Positions 28,620 through 37,375 of a stretch of 64,000 nt of DNA are shown here, one piece after another. The position numbers and the translations under genes were made by a program. Numbering within the stretch: the stretch's first letter is position 1; each line of letters opens with the position of its first letter. Origin of the DNA: Corynebacterium faecale (GTDB taxonomy: Bacteria; Actinomycetota; Actinomycetes; Mycobacteriales; Mycobacteriaceae). Location of the stretch: NCBI RefSeq assembly GCF_030408735.1, contig NZ_CP047204.1, positions 2,852,001 to 2,916,000 on the forward strand, read 5' to 3'. The notes beneath the pieces are model-generated. The model was given only the letters and a program-made list of their open reading frames with translations, did not search any database and was not told the DNA's origin.

Positions 28620-29429
28620 ATGCCTGAAGGACACGTCATTCATCGTCTCGCCGGAGAACTCACCCAGAGATTCGGTGATGCTGTGCTCGACGTTACCTCC
28701 CCACAGGGCCGGTTTGCAGCGGAGGCGGCGATCGTGGACCAGACCCGCATCGCCCGCGCCGATGCCCACGGGAAGCATCTGTTCATCGATTTCACCGCTG
28801 AGCACCCAGAACACATCATCTACATCCACCTCGGACTGATCGGCACACTCAACTTCGAACCCGCGGAAGAAACCCGCGGCCAGATCCGCCTCCACATCTC
28901 CGATGGCGGGATCGCGGCGAATCTGCGCGGACCACAATGGTGTCGCCTGATCACAGATGAGGAGCGTGACATCGCGATCGGCAAACTCGGCGCCGACCCG
29001 ATCCGCGATGACGCCGACCCGGACCCCATCCGCCTCAAGGTGCAGCGCTCCGGTCGCAGCATCGGCTCCCTGCTCATGGATCAGAAGCTGTTCGCCGGCG
29101 TGGGCAACATCTACCGCGCAGAGACCCTCTTCCGCCTCGGCATCTCACCGTTCAAACCAGGCCGCGAGATCACCAATGCGGAATTCACGTCCATCTGGGC
29201 GGACCTGGTGGGCCTGATGAAAGACGGTGTCACCGCCGGACGCATCGACACCGTCCGCCACGAACACACCCCAGAAGCCATGGGCCGCCCACCACGCAAA
29301 GACGACCACGGCGGCGAGGTCTACACCTACCGCCGCACCGGCCAGCCGTGCTACCTCTGCGACACCCCGATACGCGACCAGGTCATGGAAGGCCGCAACC
29401 TCTTCTGGTGCCCGGCCTGCCAGCGCTAA
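28620..29429 (+). CDS. Fpg/Nei-type DNA glycosylase (Nei2 class)
   Basis: Base-excision repair enzyme of 269 aa. The mature start after Met is PEGH, giving the catalytic Pro2/Glu3. The helix-two-turn-helix region (LLMDQKLFAGVGNIYRAE) lies near residues 160-178, and a C-terminal zinc finger is CYLCDT ... CPAC. The PEGH start places it with actinobacterial Nei2 proteins, which remove oxidised pyrimidines, rather than PELP-type Fpg. ATG 28620 follows AAGGTGGA; the upstream extension to 28524 would place Pro2 internally and is rejected. Confidence 0.92.
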   Translation: MPEGHVIHRLAGELTQRFGDAVLDVTSPQGRFAAEAAIVDQTRIARADAHGKHLFIDFTAEHPEHIIYIHLGLIGTLNFEPAEETRGQIRLHISDGGIAANLRGPQWCRLITDEERDIAIGKLGADPIRDDADPDPIRLKVQRSGRSIGSLLMDQKLFAGVGNIYRAETLFRLGISPFKPGREITNAEFTSIWADLVGLMKDGVTAGRIDTVRHEHTPEAMGRPPRKDDHGGEVYTYRRTGQPCYLCDTPIRDQVMEGRNLFWCPACQR

Positions 29430-29507
29430 TGCTTACCGACGAACAACCATTGCCCTCCATCGCTTTTCATGCCATGATGACGGTCACACACTTTTCACAG
29501 AAAGGAC

Positions 29508-29594
29508 ATGACGATGATGCGCGCTTATCAGCTCTTACAACAAGTGCAGGCCCGCGTACCGTTATGCCTTCCCCCGCGCCGGGAGTTGCTCTAA
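29508..29594 (+). CDS. possible 28-codon leader ORF upstream of rtcB
   Basis: ATG 29508 with an ideal AGAAAGGA site 1-2 nt upstream (a second in-frame ATG at 29514 has good spacing) opens 28 codons, MTMMRAYQLLQQVQARVPLC then LPPRRELL and a stop. A terminator-like hairpin follows 33 nt later and rtcB 117 nt later. The layout resembles a translated leader before an attenuator. The sequence has two Gln-Gln-rich and two Pro/Arg-rich stretches but no run of one amino acid. It could also be an independent small protein. Confidence 0.45.
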   Translation: MTMMRAYQLLQQVQARVPLCLPPRRELL

Positions 29595-29626
29595 ACACCC
29601 AGCGCATTCTTTAACTCTCCACCCCG

Positions 29627-29676
29627 GGCCCCCACGGTACGTGCCACACAGCACGGACACGTGAGGGCCATTTTTT
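29627..29676 (+). terminator. terminator or attenuator before rtcB
   Basis: GGCCCCCACG (29627-29636) pairs with CGTGAGGGCC (29660-29669) with one mismatch, and ATTTTTTAT follows. It lies between the 28-codon ORF and rtcB. Confidence 0.75.
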
Positions 29677-29710
29677 ATCCCAAAATTTTTTCGAAAGGAC
29701 CACTGATTCC

Positions 29711-30865
29711 ATGACCACCGACGTCATCTCCTTCGCCTCCATCCTGGAGGACGCCGCCCTCGACCAGGCCAAAGCCACGGCCACCATGCCCTTCATCTAC
29801 CCACATGTGGCACTGATGCCTGATGCCCACTTCGGACTGGGCTCATCCGTGGGCACCGTCTTCGGCACCAAGGGAGCCATCATTCCCGCTGCCGTGGGTG
29901 TGGATATCGGCTGCGGCATGATCGGTGTGCGCACCCAGTTCACCGCCGCAGATCTGGAAGGTCGCGATCTGACCAGGCTGCGTGACTCCCTGGAACGCGC
30001 CATTCCACTGTCACCGGGAAATTACAACAAGGGCACACTGCAGGACTCCGCCCTGCCGAAGATCGCCGAACTGGAAGAGCTCGCCGCCAAGAACAGCGTG
30101 GACCTCTCCCACTCCCCGAAGTGGAAGAAGCAGCTGGGGTCCCTGGGTGGGGGCAACCACTTCATCGAACTCTGCCTGGACGAAGAGGATCACGTCTGGA
30201 TGTTCCTACACTCCGGCTCCCGGGGAGTGGGTAACAAGATCGCCCAGAAACACATCCGGATCGCCCGCGAAGCATGCGCCGGGGAGAAACTCCCGGACCG
30301 TGACCTGGCCTACCTCACCGAGGGAACACCCGAGTTCACCGACTACCTCCGTGAACTGCAGTGGGCACAGCGTTTCGCCTTCCTCAACCGTGAGGAGATG
30401 ATGGACCGCTTCGCCGAGCAGCTCGGACGCTTCATGGAGGCACCCGTGGAAGAGGTGGAACGCATCAACTGCCACCACAACTACACCGTGGAGGAGGAAC
30501 ACTACGGTGAGCAGGTCTGGCTGACCCGCAAGGGTGCGGTGCTGGCTGATGCCGGCACCATGGCCCTGATCCCCGGTTCCATGGGCACAGCCTCCTATGT
30601 GGTGGAGGGCAAAGGCAACGCGGAGGCCCTGCGCTCAGCACCACACGGTGCGGGACGACGGATGTCACGCACGCAGGCCAAGAAGAACTTCACCGCCCAG
30701 GATCTGGACAACCGGATGTCCGGCATCGTGTACCGACCGGGCAAGGAGTGGATCGATGAGATCCCGGATGCCTACAAAGATATCGACCAGGTGATGGCGG
30801 ACGCCTCCGATCTGGTGTCCATCCGCCACAAGCTGCGCCAGATCGTCAACGTCAAGGGAACCTAA
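29711..30865 (+). CDS. rtcB: RtcB family RNA ligase
   Basis: Protein of 384 aa, the size of the short bacterial RtcB class. Metal and catalytic motifs are in order: MPDAHFGLGSS, VGVDIGCGM (the Cys ligand), GSLGGGNHF, HSGSRGVGN and the guanylylated histidine in SAPHGAGRRMSR. RtcB joins RNA 2',3'-cyclic phosphate or 3'-phosphate ends to 5'-OH ends using GTP and Mn, which repairs cleaved tRNA or rRNA. GAAAGGA precedes ATG by about 12 nt. No archease or RtcA gene is adjacent. Confidence 0.92.
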   Translation: MTTDVISFASILEDAALDQAKATATMPFIYPHVALMPDAHFGLGSSVGTVFGTKGAIIPAAVGVDIGCGMIGVRTQFTAADLEGRDLTRLRDSLERAIPLSPGNYNKGTLQDSALPKIAELEELAAKNSVDLSHSPKWKKQLGSLGGGNHFIELCLDEEDHVWMFLHSGSRGVGNKIAQKHIRIAREACAGEKLPDRDLAYLTEGTPEFTDYLRELQWAQRFAFLNREEMMDRFAEQLGRFMEAPVEEVERINCHHNYTVEEEHYGEQVWLTRKGAVLADAGTMALIPGSMGTASYVVEGKGNAEALRSAPHGAGRRMSRTQAKKNFTAQDLDNRMSGIVYRPGKEWIDEIPDAYKDIDQVMADASDLVSIRHKLRQIVNVKGT

Positions 30866-30928
30866 CCCCCTCCCGGGAGAAGCACTCTTGAGTGTCGATC
30901 ACTTTCGAAATATCAGGGGCGCTTTTCC

Positions 30929-31717
30929 TTATCGCACGACATGAAGGCGCACACCATTATCAGTGCACCATTGCTGGAGTTCCGGGTTGGCGGCATCGGT
31001 GACGATATCGTCGACCCGCCCCAGATCCACCAGGTGGCAAAAACCCAACTGACCCACCTTGCTGGACTCGAGGGGAATCACCACGCGCCGGGCGCAGTCG
31101 ATGGCGGCCCGCTTGATATCCGCCTCCGCAAGATCAGTGACATACCCACCGTCCGCAGTCACCCCCACGACGCTGATGAAGGCCGTATCCACGGTGAACT
31201 GCCTCAATCCCATCATCGTGACGGGTCCGGTGACGGATTCACTGAGTGGCCGGTACTGCCCACCGAGCAGGGTGTGTCTGATGCGGGGCTTGTCCGCCAG
31301 GTGGGGGACCACCGGGAGGGAGTTGGTGAGGACATTGGCGGGTTGGTCCATCAATTCCGCCATGGTGACGATCGTGGCGCCGGAATCGAAGAACGCCGAA
31401 GAGTTATCTGCGATCATGCCCAGACAGAAGCGTGCGATTCCGTCTTTCGTTCCCGGCTGAGACTGCTGCTGCACCGGCACCTCGGGTACGGCTTCGGACG
31501 CAGCACCCAGTGCCACAGCACCACCATGGGTGCGCTTCAGAAGCCCTTGCTTCTCCAGGATGGTGAGATCCTTGCGCAGCGTGGGTTCTGACACCCCGAG
31601 AGGGCCCACCAGATCCACAACCCGGACGGATCCGCGGTCCTGGACCACCCGCGCGATGCGTGAGCGTCGTTCCTCCGCGGAGTCGGGTCGGGCTCCGTTC
31701 TCTGGCTGGGTGTTCAT
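30929..31717 (-). CDS. DeoR family transcription regulator
   Basis: Regulator of 262 aa. The N-terminal HTH (about 15-70) has the DeoR signature VVDLVGPLGVSEPTLRKDLTILEKQGLLKRTHGG. The C-terminal DeoRC sensor domain has the FDSGAT ... LTNS ... LLGG pattern and a late GADG-like segment, usually binding a phosphorylated sugar. ATG 31717 is preceded by TAATGT at 7 nt, so the mRNA is probably leaderless. The 450 bp upstream contain the TTTCG array described separately, a probable operator region. Regulated metabolism unknown. Confidence 0.88.
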   Translation of the reverse strand: MNTQPENGARPDSAEERRSRIARVVQDRGSVRVVDLVGPLGVSEPTLRKDLTILEKQGLLKRTHGGAVALGAASEAVPEVPVQQQSQPGTKDGIARFCLGMIADNSSAFFDSGATIVTMAELMDQPANVLTNSLPVVPHLADKPRIRHTLLGGQYRPLSESVTGPVTMMGLRQFTVDTAFISVVGVTADGGYVTDLAEADIKRAAIDCARRVVIPLESSKVGQLGFCHLVDLGRVDDIVTDAANPELQQWCTDNGVRLHVVR

Positions 31718-31794
31718 TCCTCAGACATTACCCAACCGATCCCCGACAGGCTCTGCCACCAGCCCTACCGTGATCCCCATCCGAACTTCCGGAA

Positions 31795-32211
31795 CGAAAG
31801 GCTCCACAACTTTCGATTACAACTTAAATCGAAAGCCGTGCAAATCGAAACCGAGCCCATCGCCGCGTTAATCGTTTTCGGTTTTCGAAGCCGCCAATTA
31901 TCGCAAACGAAAGGTCTGGAAACGGGATCGAAAGTTCTTACTCTTCGGTAATTACAATCGTGCAATTCGAAACTCTTCTAGTTTTGAGCCCGGAGGGGGT
32001 GATCTACATATCACCAGCTCAATGCATTGATCTGGTGACACTCGACTGTTATCGAAACGATAGTGCACCCCATTAGTTTTCGAAGAGCTCCCCCAGTTTC
32101 GAAACCTGCCCCACCACTTACGCTTTCGATTCACCCCAAGGCAATGTTTCGATATTCCCCACGATTCGAAACTAGCGCTTTTCCAATTCGAGCAGCCATT
32201 GTTTCGTTTCG
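31795..32211. repeat. array of TTTCG/CGAAA elements
   Basis: About 17 copies of TTTCG or CGAAA (many as ATCGAAA, TTTCGAT or TTTTCGAAG, one as the perfect palindrome GTTTCGAAAC at 32096-32105) in roughly 415 bp. Less than one would be expected by chance. Typical spacing is 16-24 bp. The region is AT-rich, has no gene between 31718 and 32171, and its right edge runs into the last codons of ogt. DeoR-family repressors often bind TTTCG-type repeats, so it may be a multi-site operator of the adjacent regulator. Confidence 0.8.
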
Positions 32212-32654
32212 AGTCCGCCTCGATACCCTCCCAAGGCACCATCGCTACGGAGCACACGGTGGCAGGGGGAGAAGATGGGCAGCGGGTTGGTGGCGCAGGC
32301 AGAACCCACGGCACGGACGGCGCCGGGGTTTTCCATCTTCGCCGCCAGCTCCTTGTAGGTCATGGATGATCCATAGGGAATCTCAAGAAGCATGCGTTGT
32401 ACCTGGCCGCGAAATCCCAGCACAGTGTCGACAGTCCAGGACAGGGGTGTGGTGAATTCCCGGCGCTGTCCGGTGAAATATTCGCTGAGTTCCGCCTCCG
32501 CCTGATTGAGGATGGGGGTGGCACCTGCCACCGACCCCTCGGTGCACCGGACATGATTCTCATCAGCGAAGGCTACGTAGGTGAGGCCCTTCTCATCTGC
32601 CACGAGGAGGAGTTCACCGATGGGGGTGTGGATTCTGGTGTGGTGCAGGTGCAT
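32172..32654 (-). CDS. ogt: methylated-DNA-protein cysteine methyltransferase
   Basis: Alkyltransferase of 160 aa with the active-site FSPCHRV and the downstream GALGGYRGGLETKQWLL motif of Ogt/MGMT. The DNA-binding helix includes TYKELAAKMENPGAVRAVGSA (arginine finger). It transfers O6-methyl groups from guanine to its own cysteine. ATG 32654 lies 8 nt past the stop of the oxidoreductase gene, so the two are an operon. Its last codons carry copies of the TTTCG array. Confidence 0.93.
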   Translation of the reverse strand: MHLHHTRIHTPIGELLLVADEKGLTYVAFADENHVRCTEGSVAGATPILNQAEAELSEYFTGQRREFTTPLSWTVDTVLGFRGQVQRMLLEIPYGSSMTYKELAAKMENPGAVRAVGSACATNPLPIFSPCHRVLRSDGALGGYRGGLETKQWLLELEKR

Positions 32655-32662
32655 GATGTGGT

Positions 32663-33664
32663 TTAAGCCTTCACGACTATTTTTCCTGAGGTCCGGCCCT
32701 GCTCCACCAGGCGGTGTCCTTCCATGATGGACTCCGCAGTGATGCCGGTAAGGACCCTGTCGGTGACTGCCCTGAACTGTCCTCGATCGACCATGTCCGC
32801 GATCTTGTTCAGGATTTTGCCCTGTTCACCCATGTCGGGGGTTTCATAGATGGAGCGGGCGAACATTGATTCCCAGTGCAGGGCGATGGCCTTTGGTTTA
32901 AACGCCCCGAGGTTGGGGTTCTCCGGGTCGTCGATGAGGACGAGATGTGACTGTGGTTTCATCACGGAGGCCAGTTCCACCTCGCGGCCGTTGGTCCATG
33001 AGCTGAAGACGAAGTCCACATCGCTGATCTGCTCACTCAGGTCCTTGGAGTGGTCGATCACATCGTGGGCGCCCAGTTCGCGGACCCACCGGGCAGATTC
33101 AGGACGGGAGGCGGTGGCCACCACGCGCAGGTTGGTCAGGCTCCGGGCGATCTGGATGAGAGCTGAAGGCACCCCTCCTGATCCTCCCAGGACCAGGAGA
33201 GTGCCGGTGGTGGACTGGGTGACCGGGAGGCGGTCGAACAGTGCTTCCCAGGCGGTCAGCGATACCAGCGGAAGGGCCGCGGCATCGGCGGAGTCGAGTG
33301 TGCCCGGGGCATGACCCACCAGGCGTTCATCCACCAGGTGGAACTCCGCATTGGTGCCCTGGCGCTGATTGGATCCGGCGTAGTAGACCTTGTGCCCGGG
33401 GCGGAAGAGGGTGACCTCGGAGCCCACCTCCACCACTGTTCCCACTGCGTCGAATCCCAGGATCTTCGGGGTGTCCTGGGTGCCCGCACGCATCCGGATC
33501 TTGGTGTCCACGGGATTGATGGACACCGCGCTGATCTCCACGAGGAGGTCACGGGGACCAGGGGTCGGGCGGGGGACGGTGACATCGACAAGGAAATCTG
33601 GTTGGTCCGCGGTCAGGGATTCCAGAAAACCGACGGCTGACATCGTGGGCGAGGTTTCAGTCAT
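32663..33664 (-). CDS. MDR-family quinone oxidoreductase / alcohol dehydrogenase-like
   Basis: Protein of 333 aa of the medium-chain dehydrogenase/reductase superfamily. It has a GroES-like domain with GFDAVGTVVEVGSEVTLFRPGHKV and a Rossmann domain with LVLGGSGGVPSALIQIARSL. Zinc-ligand cysteines of alcohol dehydrogenases are missing, so it belongs with the zinc-free quinone-reductase branch (ZtaA/YhdH-like). NADPH is the likely cofactor; substrate unknown. ATG 33664 is preceded by TAACAT at 7 nt (leaderless). Co-transcribed with ogt. Confidence 0.85.
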   Translation of the reverse strand: MTETSPTMSAVGFLESLTADQPDFLVDVTVPRPTPGPRDLLVEISAVSINPVDTKIRMRAGTQDTPKILGFDAVGTVVEVGSEVTLFRPGHKVYYAGSNQRQGTNAEFHLVDERLVGHAPGTLDSADAAALPLVSLTAWEALFDRLPVTQSTTGTLLVLGGSGGVPSALIQIARSLTNLRVVATASRPESARWVRELGAHDVIDHSKDLSEQISDVDFVFSSWTNGREVELASVMKPQSHLVLIDDPENPNLGAFKPKAIALHWESMFARSIYETPDMGEQGKILNKIADMVDRGQFRAVTDRVLTGITAESIMEGHRLVEQGRTSGKIVVKA

Positions 33665-33910
33665 GGGACAGATGTTAGCCAAGGCACAATCATTTTGGAA
33701 TGACAACTTTGCCCGTCACGGTATGTCCACACCCCCAACCGGGAGCGTGGCCAGGGACAACCATCACATTCCCAGGCAAAAGCATAAAAGGTCTGCGGAT
33801 GGCTCATTAGACTGCGGGAATGAGGGGTTCCCGGCTCATCCACCAGCACATTGGGATGGGCATGGGAGACCCTCGGTTTAATTATTTGGTCCGGTACGTA
33901 GAACAGGTTT

Positions 33911-35086
33911 ATGCACATGAACGCCAGGCTTCCCCGCAGTCCCCAGCAGCTGACCGTTGAAGAGATCTTCGATGCGCATGCAGGTGGAAAGCTGACCATC
34001 GCATCCACACGCCCGTTGGAGGATATGCGCGATCTGTCCCTGGCCTATACGCCGGGTGTGGCCACCGTGTGCGAGGCGATCGCCGATGATCCCGGGATGG
34101 CCCGCACACTCACGGGTGTGGGCAACACCGTGGCGATCATCTCTGATGGCACCGCCGTCCTCGGGTTAGGGGACATCGGCCCCCGCGCGGCGCTGCCAGT
34201 GATGGAAGGCAAGGCCCAGCTGTTCAGTTCCTTCGCGGGCCTCAATGCCATCCCGATTGTGCTGGATGTGCATGAGGTGGAGGAACTCGTGGAGACCATC
34301 GTGGCCATGGCCCCGTCCTTCGGTGCCATCAACCTGGAGGACATCTCGGCGCCCCGATGCTTCGAGGTGGAGCGCCAACTCATCGAACGCCTGGATATCC
34401 CAGTCATGCACGATGATCAGCACGGCACGGCGGTGGTGATCCTGGCGGCCCTGCGCAATGCCATCACGCTGCTGGATCGACGCCTGGAGGACCTGAGGAT
34501 CGTCATCTCCGGGGCGGGTGCGGCCGGGGTGGCGGCGGTGGAGATGCTCCTCAACGCCGGTGCGCATGACATCGTGGTGCTGGATTCCCGTGGCATCATC
34601 CAGGCTGACCGCAACGATCTCACACCGGTGAAGGAATCCCTGGCGGAAAAGACGAATCCCCGGGGTATTTCGGGTGATATGAAGGTGGCTCTGACCGGTG
34701 CGGATGTGTTCATCGGTGTGTCCGGTGGAAGCGTGGGCGAGGATGCCCTGAAACTCATGGCGAAGCAGCCCATCCTGTTCAGCCTGGCGAACCCTGTTCC
34801 GGAGATCGACCCCGCACTGGCCCACCGTTATGGGGCAATTGTGGCCACGGGGCGAAGCGATCTGCCGAACCAGATCAACAATGTCCTGGCCTTCCCGGGC
34901 ATCTTCCATGGCGCGCTGGCCGCCGGGGCGACCGCGATCACCCCGGCGATGAAACTGGCCGCATCCCGGGCGATCGCGGAGATCGCCGCCGAGAACCTCG
35001 ATGTGGGCCATATCGTCCCCTCACCGCTGGATCCGCGGGTGGCTCCAGCGGTCAGCGCGGCGGTACAGGCCGCCGCAGGCGAATAA
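33911..35086 (+). CDS. malE: malic enzyme (NADP-type)
   Basis: Oxidative decarboxylase of malate to pyruvate, 391 aa, the short bacterial form without a phosphotransacetylase domain. It has the N-terminal catalytic region with LAYTPGVATVCEAI and GLGDIGPRAALPVMEGKAQLF, metal-binding NLEDISAPRCFEVE, DDQHGTA, and a Rossmann GAGAAGVAAVEML. It provides NADPH and links the TCA cycle to pyruvate. In C. glutamicum it is repressed by MalR, present here at 20011. ATG 33911 or 33917 could start; the latter is better spaced from AGG. Confidence 0.94.
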   Translation: MHMNARLPRSPQQLTVEEIFDAHAGGKLTIASTRPLEDMRDLSLAYTPGVATVCEAIADDPGMARTLTGVGNTVAIISDGTAVLGLGDIGPRAALPVMEGKAQLFSSFAGLNAIPIVLDVHEVEELVETIVAMAPSFGAINLEDISAPRCFEVERQLIERLDIPVMHDDQHGTAVVILAALRNAITLLDRRLEDLRIVISGAGAAGVAAVEMLLNAGAHDIVVLDSRGIIQADRNDLTPVKESLAEKTNPRGISGDMKVALTGADVFIGVSGGSVGEDALKLMAKQPILFSLANPVPEIDPALAHRYGAIVATGRSDLPNQINNVLAFPGIFHGALAAGATAITPAMKLAASRAIAEIAAENLDVGHIVPSPLDPRVAPAVSAAVQAAAGE

Positions 35087-35091
35087 GAGCG

Positions 35092-36597
35092 CTAATCCAC
35101 GCCGTCTGTCCGGATCACCCTGTCATAGAGCTCATCAAAGGTGCCCCGGGCGGTGCGGTAGTACTCGACATGCTCAGGCTGGAGTGCTTCACCCAGTGGG
35201 GGAGTGGCGCGCTTTCCACCGGGGTCGATGATGTTCAGGGCGATCAGCGCTGTGCCACGAAGGGTGGCTCGTTTCATCTCGAGGGGAATGACGGGGGTGT
35301 TCAGGGCGTCGCAAAGCATATGCAACCAGGTGGGGTGGTCGGTGGCCACCCGACCTGAGGCAATGACCCGTTCCGGCGCCGCACCGGCGCCGGTCATCTC
35401 CCCCCATACGCGCTGGTAGGAAAGTGCCAGGGCCTCAAAGACTCCGCGCCACATCTCGGCGGGCCCGGTCTGGCTGACCACGTTGGTGATCACCGTGGTG
35501 GCATCGCTGGCCCAGCCGGTGGACCGTTCCCCGGAGAAGAACGGCAGCACCGACGGGGTGGCGTCGATGGGTGGGCCGGCGAGGATCCCGGGGAGCCCGT
35601 CGACGGGGGCGATGGTCTGCTCCAGCCAGCTCACCGCGCGGCCGACATCATTGAGGGCGCCGCCGACGATGCACTCGTTGCGGGAGAGCCGGTAGCACCA
35701 CAGACCCGGCGGAATGTGCTCGGGAACCGACGGCAGGATGACCCGCATCGCCCCGGAGGTGGCTGCGGCAACAGCAACGGTGCGCTCATCCAGCGCCCCG
35801 GGACCAACGTTGGACGGCCAACCGTCGGGGATGGCGTGGAACCACGGCACATGCGCCAGGGGTGCGTATTCCTCCGCGATGAGTTTGACCGGGGTGGCAG
35901 GCTCATCAGGGTCGAAGATCGGGGCAATGAGATCAGGGGAGACACCGATGTGCTCGAAGATGGGTAGATCCAACTCGCCGGTATGGGCATCCAAGATGCC
36001 ACTCCACGCCGCCACCGAGGTGGAAATCCCCCGGATGCCGGCGAGTTTGAAGTAGACGTACTCACCGATCGTCATCACGGAATGGGTCTTCCCGAACAGT
36101 TCCGGGTATTCCTCCTTCGCCCACAACAGACGGGAGGGATGGTAGGAGGTGTGCAGGCGGACACCGGTGCGCTCATGATAATCGGCTTCATCGATCTCCT
36201 CCCGGAGCCGGTCCACAAAGCGGGCGGAACGGGCATCGGCGTAGGTCACGCACGGGGTCAGGGCATCACCGTCAGCATCCACGAGGATGAACGAGGAGGC
36301 GAAGGAATCCAGGATGACCCCACCGAGCTGCTTATTCAGGTCCTTGCTGGTGGAGAACTCCAGGAGGCCATCAATCACCTGGCGGATCTCATCAACCACC
36401 TGATCAGCATCGATCGTGGAGATCCCACCCTCACCGCTGTTGAACTCATGCGTGACCCGCTGTTTGGATCCTTTCACCGGGCAGCCACTGCGGTCGTAGA
36501 GACCCCCGCGTGAGGCGGTGGAACCGATGTCCATGGCCACCAGGTAGGGACCGGATGATTCCACGAGCGGGATCGACATTGTCGGGATACTTCCCAT
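35092..36597 (-). CDS. FGGY-family carbohydrate kinase
   Basis: Sugar kinase of 501 aa. The N-terminal phosphate-1 motif AMDIGSTASRGGLYD lies near residue 21, mid-protein TYADARSA is part of the sugar site, and the C domain has the FGGY-like ERVIASGRVATDHPTWLHMLCD segment and conserved PLEMKRATLRGTALIAL. The family phosphorylates gluconate, xylulose, glycerol and related sugars; gluconate or a pentulose is plausible, not shown. ATG 36597 follows AAGGTG. It converges with malE, with only 5 bp between their stops and no terminator. Confidence 0.8.
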   Translation of the reverse strand: MGSIPTMSIPLVESSGPYLVAMDIGSTASRGGLYDRSGCPVKGSKQRVTHEFNSGEGGISTIDADQVVDEIRQVIDGLLEFSTSKDLNKQLGGVILDSFASSFILVDADGDALTPCVTYADARSARFVDRLREEIDEADYHERTGVRLHTSYHPSRLLWAKEEYPELFGKTHSVMTIGEYVYFKLAGIRGISTSVAAWSGILDAHTGELDLPIFEHIGVSPDLIAPIFDPDEPATPVKLIAEEYAPLAHVPWFHAIPDGWPSNVGPGALDERTVAVAAATSGAMRVILPSVPEHIPPGLWCYRLSRNECIVGGALNDVGRAVSWLEQTIAPVDGLPGILAGPPIDATPSVLPFFSGERSTGWASDATTVITNVVSQTGPAEMWRGVFEALALSYQRVWGEMTGAGAAPERVIASGRVATDHPTWLHMLCDALNTPVIPLEMKRATLRGTALIALNIIDPGGKRATPPLGEALQPEHVEYYRTARGTFDELYDRVIRTDGVD

Positions 36598-36652
36598 GGC
36601 GCACCTTCATTCTGGGTTCTGGCGGTTATCCAGTCAGGCTGACCCGCTCTTC

Positions 36653-37375
36653 TCAGACCAGTGCCCGACCATCTGACTCCTCCCAGGATATCCCGTAGAT
36701 CTCCACCACCTGATCAGGATCACCCAACCGTGGGCCGAGTGCCACCAGCACCGCGAACACCGCACCCAGAATCAGTGCGAGCCACACCCACAACCAGTGC
36801 AGGCGCGGGCTGAGGATCTTGGCCACCACCGCACCCACCAGGGCACCCAATGTGTTGAAGATCAGATCATCCACATCGCTGTATCCCAATGCGAACACAT
36901 ACTGGCTGACCTCGATGACCAGGCTGAACAATGCACCCCACAGGGTCACCTTCAGCACTGCGTTCTTCCGCGTTCCACTTCTGCGGGCATTGCGCAGCAG
37001 CACATAGAGCAGCACACCGAAAGGGACGAAGAAGGCGAAGTTACCGCCATAACCGAAGAGCGGGGCGAACCACGTGTCCGTCTGGGCGTAGGCATCGAAG
37101 GGGACCAGCTCGAGCGAACGGTTGCGGTGGGCGTCCTTCTCCCACAGCAACCCGATCACGAAAAACGCCTTCAACATGGTCAGTGAAACCATCACCGCGG
37201 AATAGATGATCAACGCGATGAGCACCAACAACCGCGGTGGCCGCCGATTCCCGCTGCGCCGCTGTTTCCTGTCCACGGCACTTCCAGCCCGGCGCTCCCG
37301 GTCCGTCCTGGCTGATTCCTGCGACCTTGCAGTGCCCGCGGACCCGGTGCTCCTGGATTTCCGTGCTTGACTCAT
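36653..37375 (-). CDS. VanZ-like membrane protein
   Basis: Protein of 240 aa with a 45-residue Arg/Ser-rich cytoplasmic N-terminus and five TM helices. VanZ hallmarks are ELVPFDAYAQ, GNFAFFVPFGVLLYVLLR, EVSQYVFALGYSDVDDLIFNTLGALVGAVV. VanZ of enterococci gives mild teicoplanin resistance; the general role of the family is unknown. A second VanZ gene of similar sequence lies 520 bp upstream on the same strand, which suggests an old duplication. Confidence 0.85.
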   Translation of the reverse strand: MSQARKSRSTGSAGTARSQESARTDRERRAGSAVDRKQRRSGNRRPPRLLVLIALIIYSAVMVSLTMLKAFFVIGLLWEKDAHRNRSLELVPFDAYAQTDTWFAPLFGYGGNFAFFVPFGVLLYVLLRNARRSGTRKNAVLKVTLWGALFSLVIEVSQYVFALGYSDVDDLIFNTLGALVGAVVAKILSPRLHWLWVWLALILGAVFAVLVALGPRLGDPDQVVEIYGISWEESDGRALV

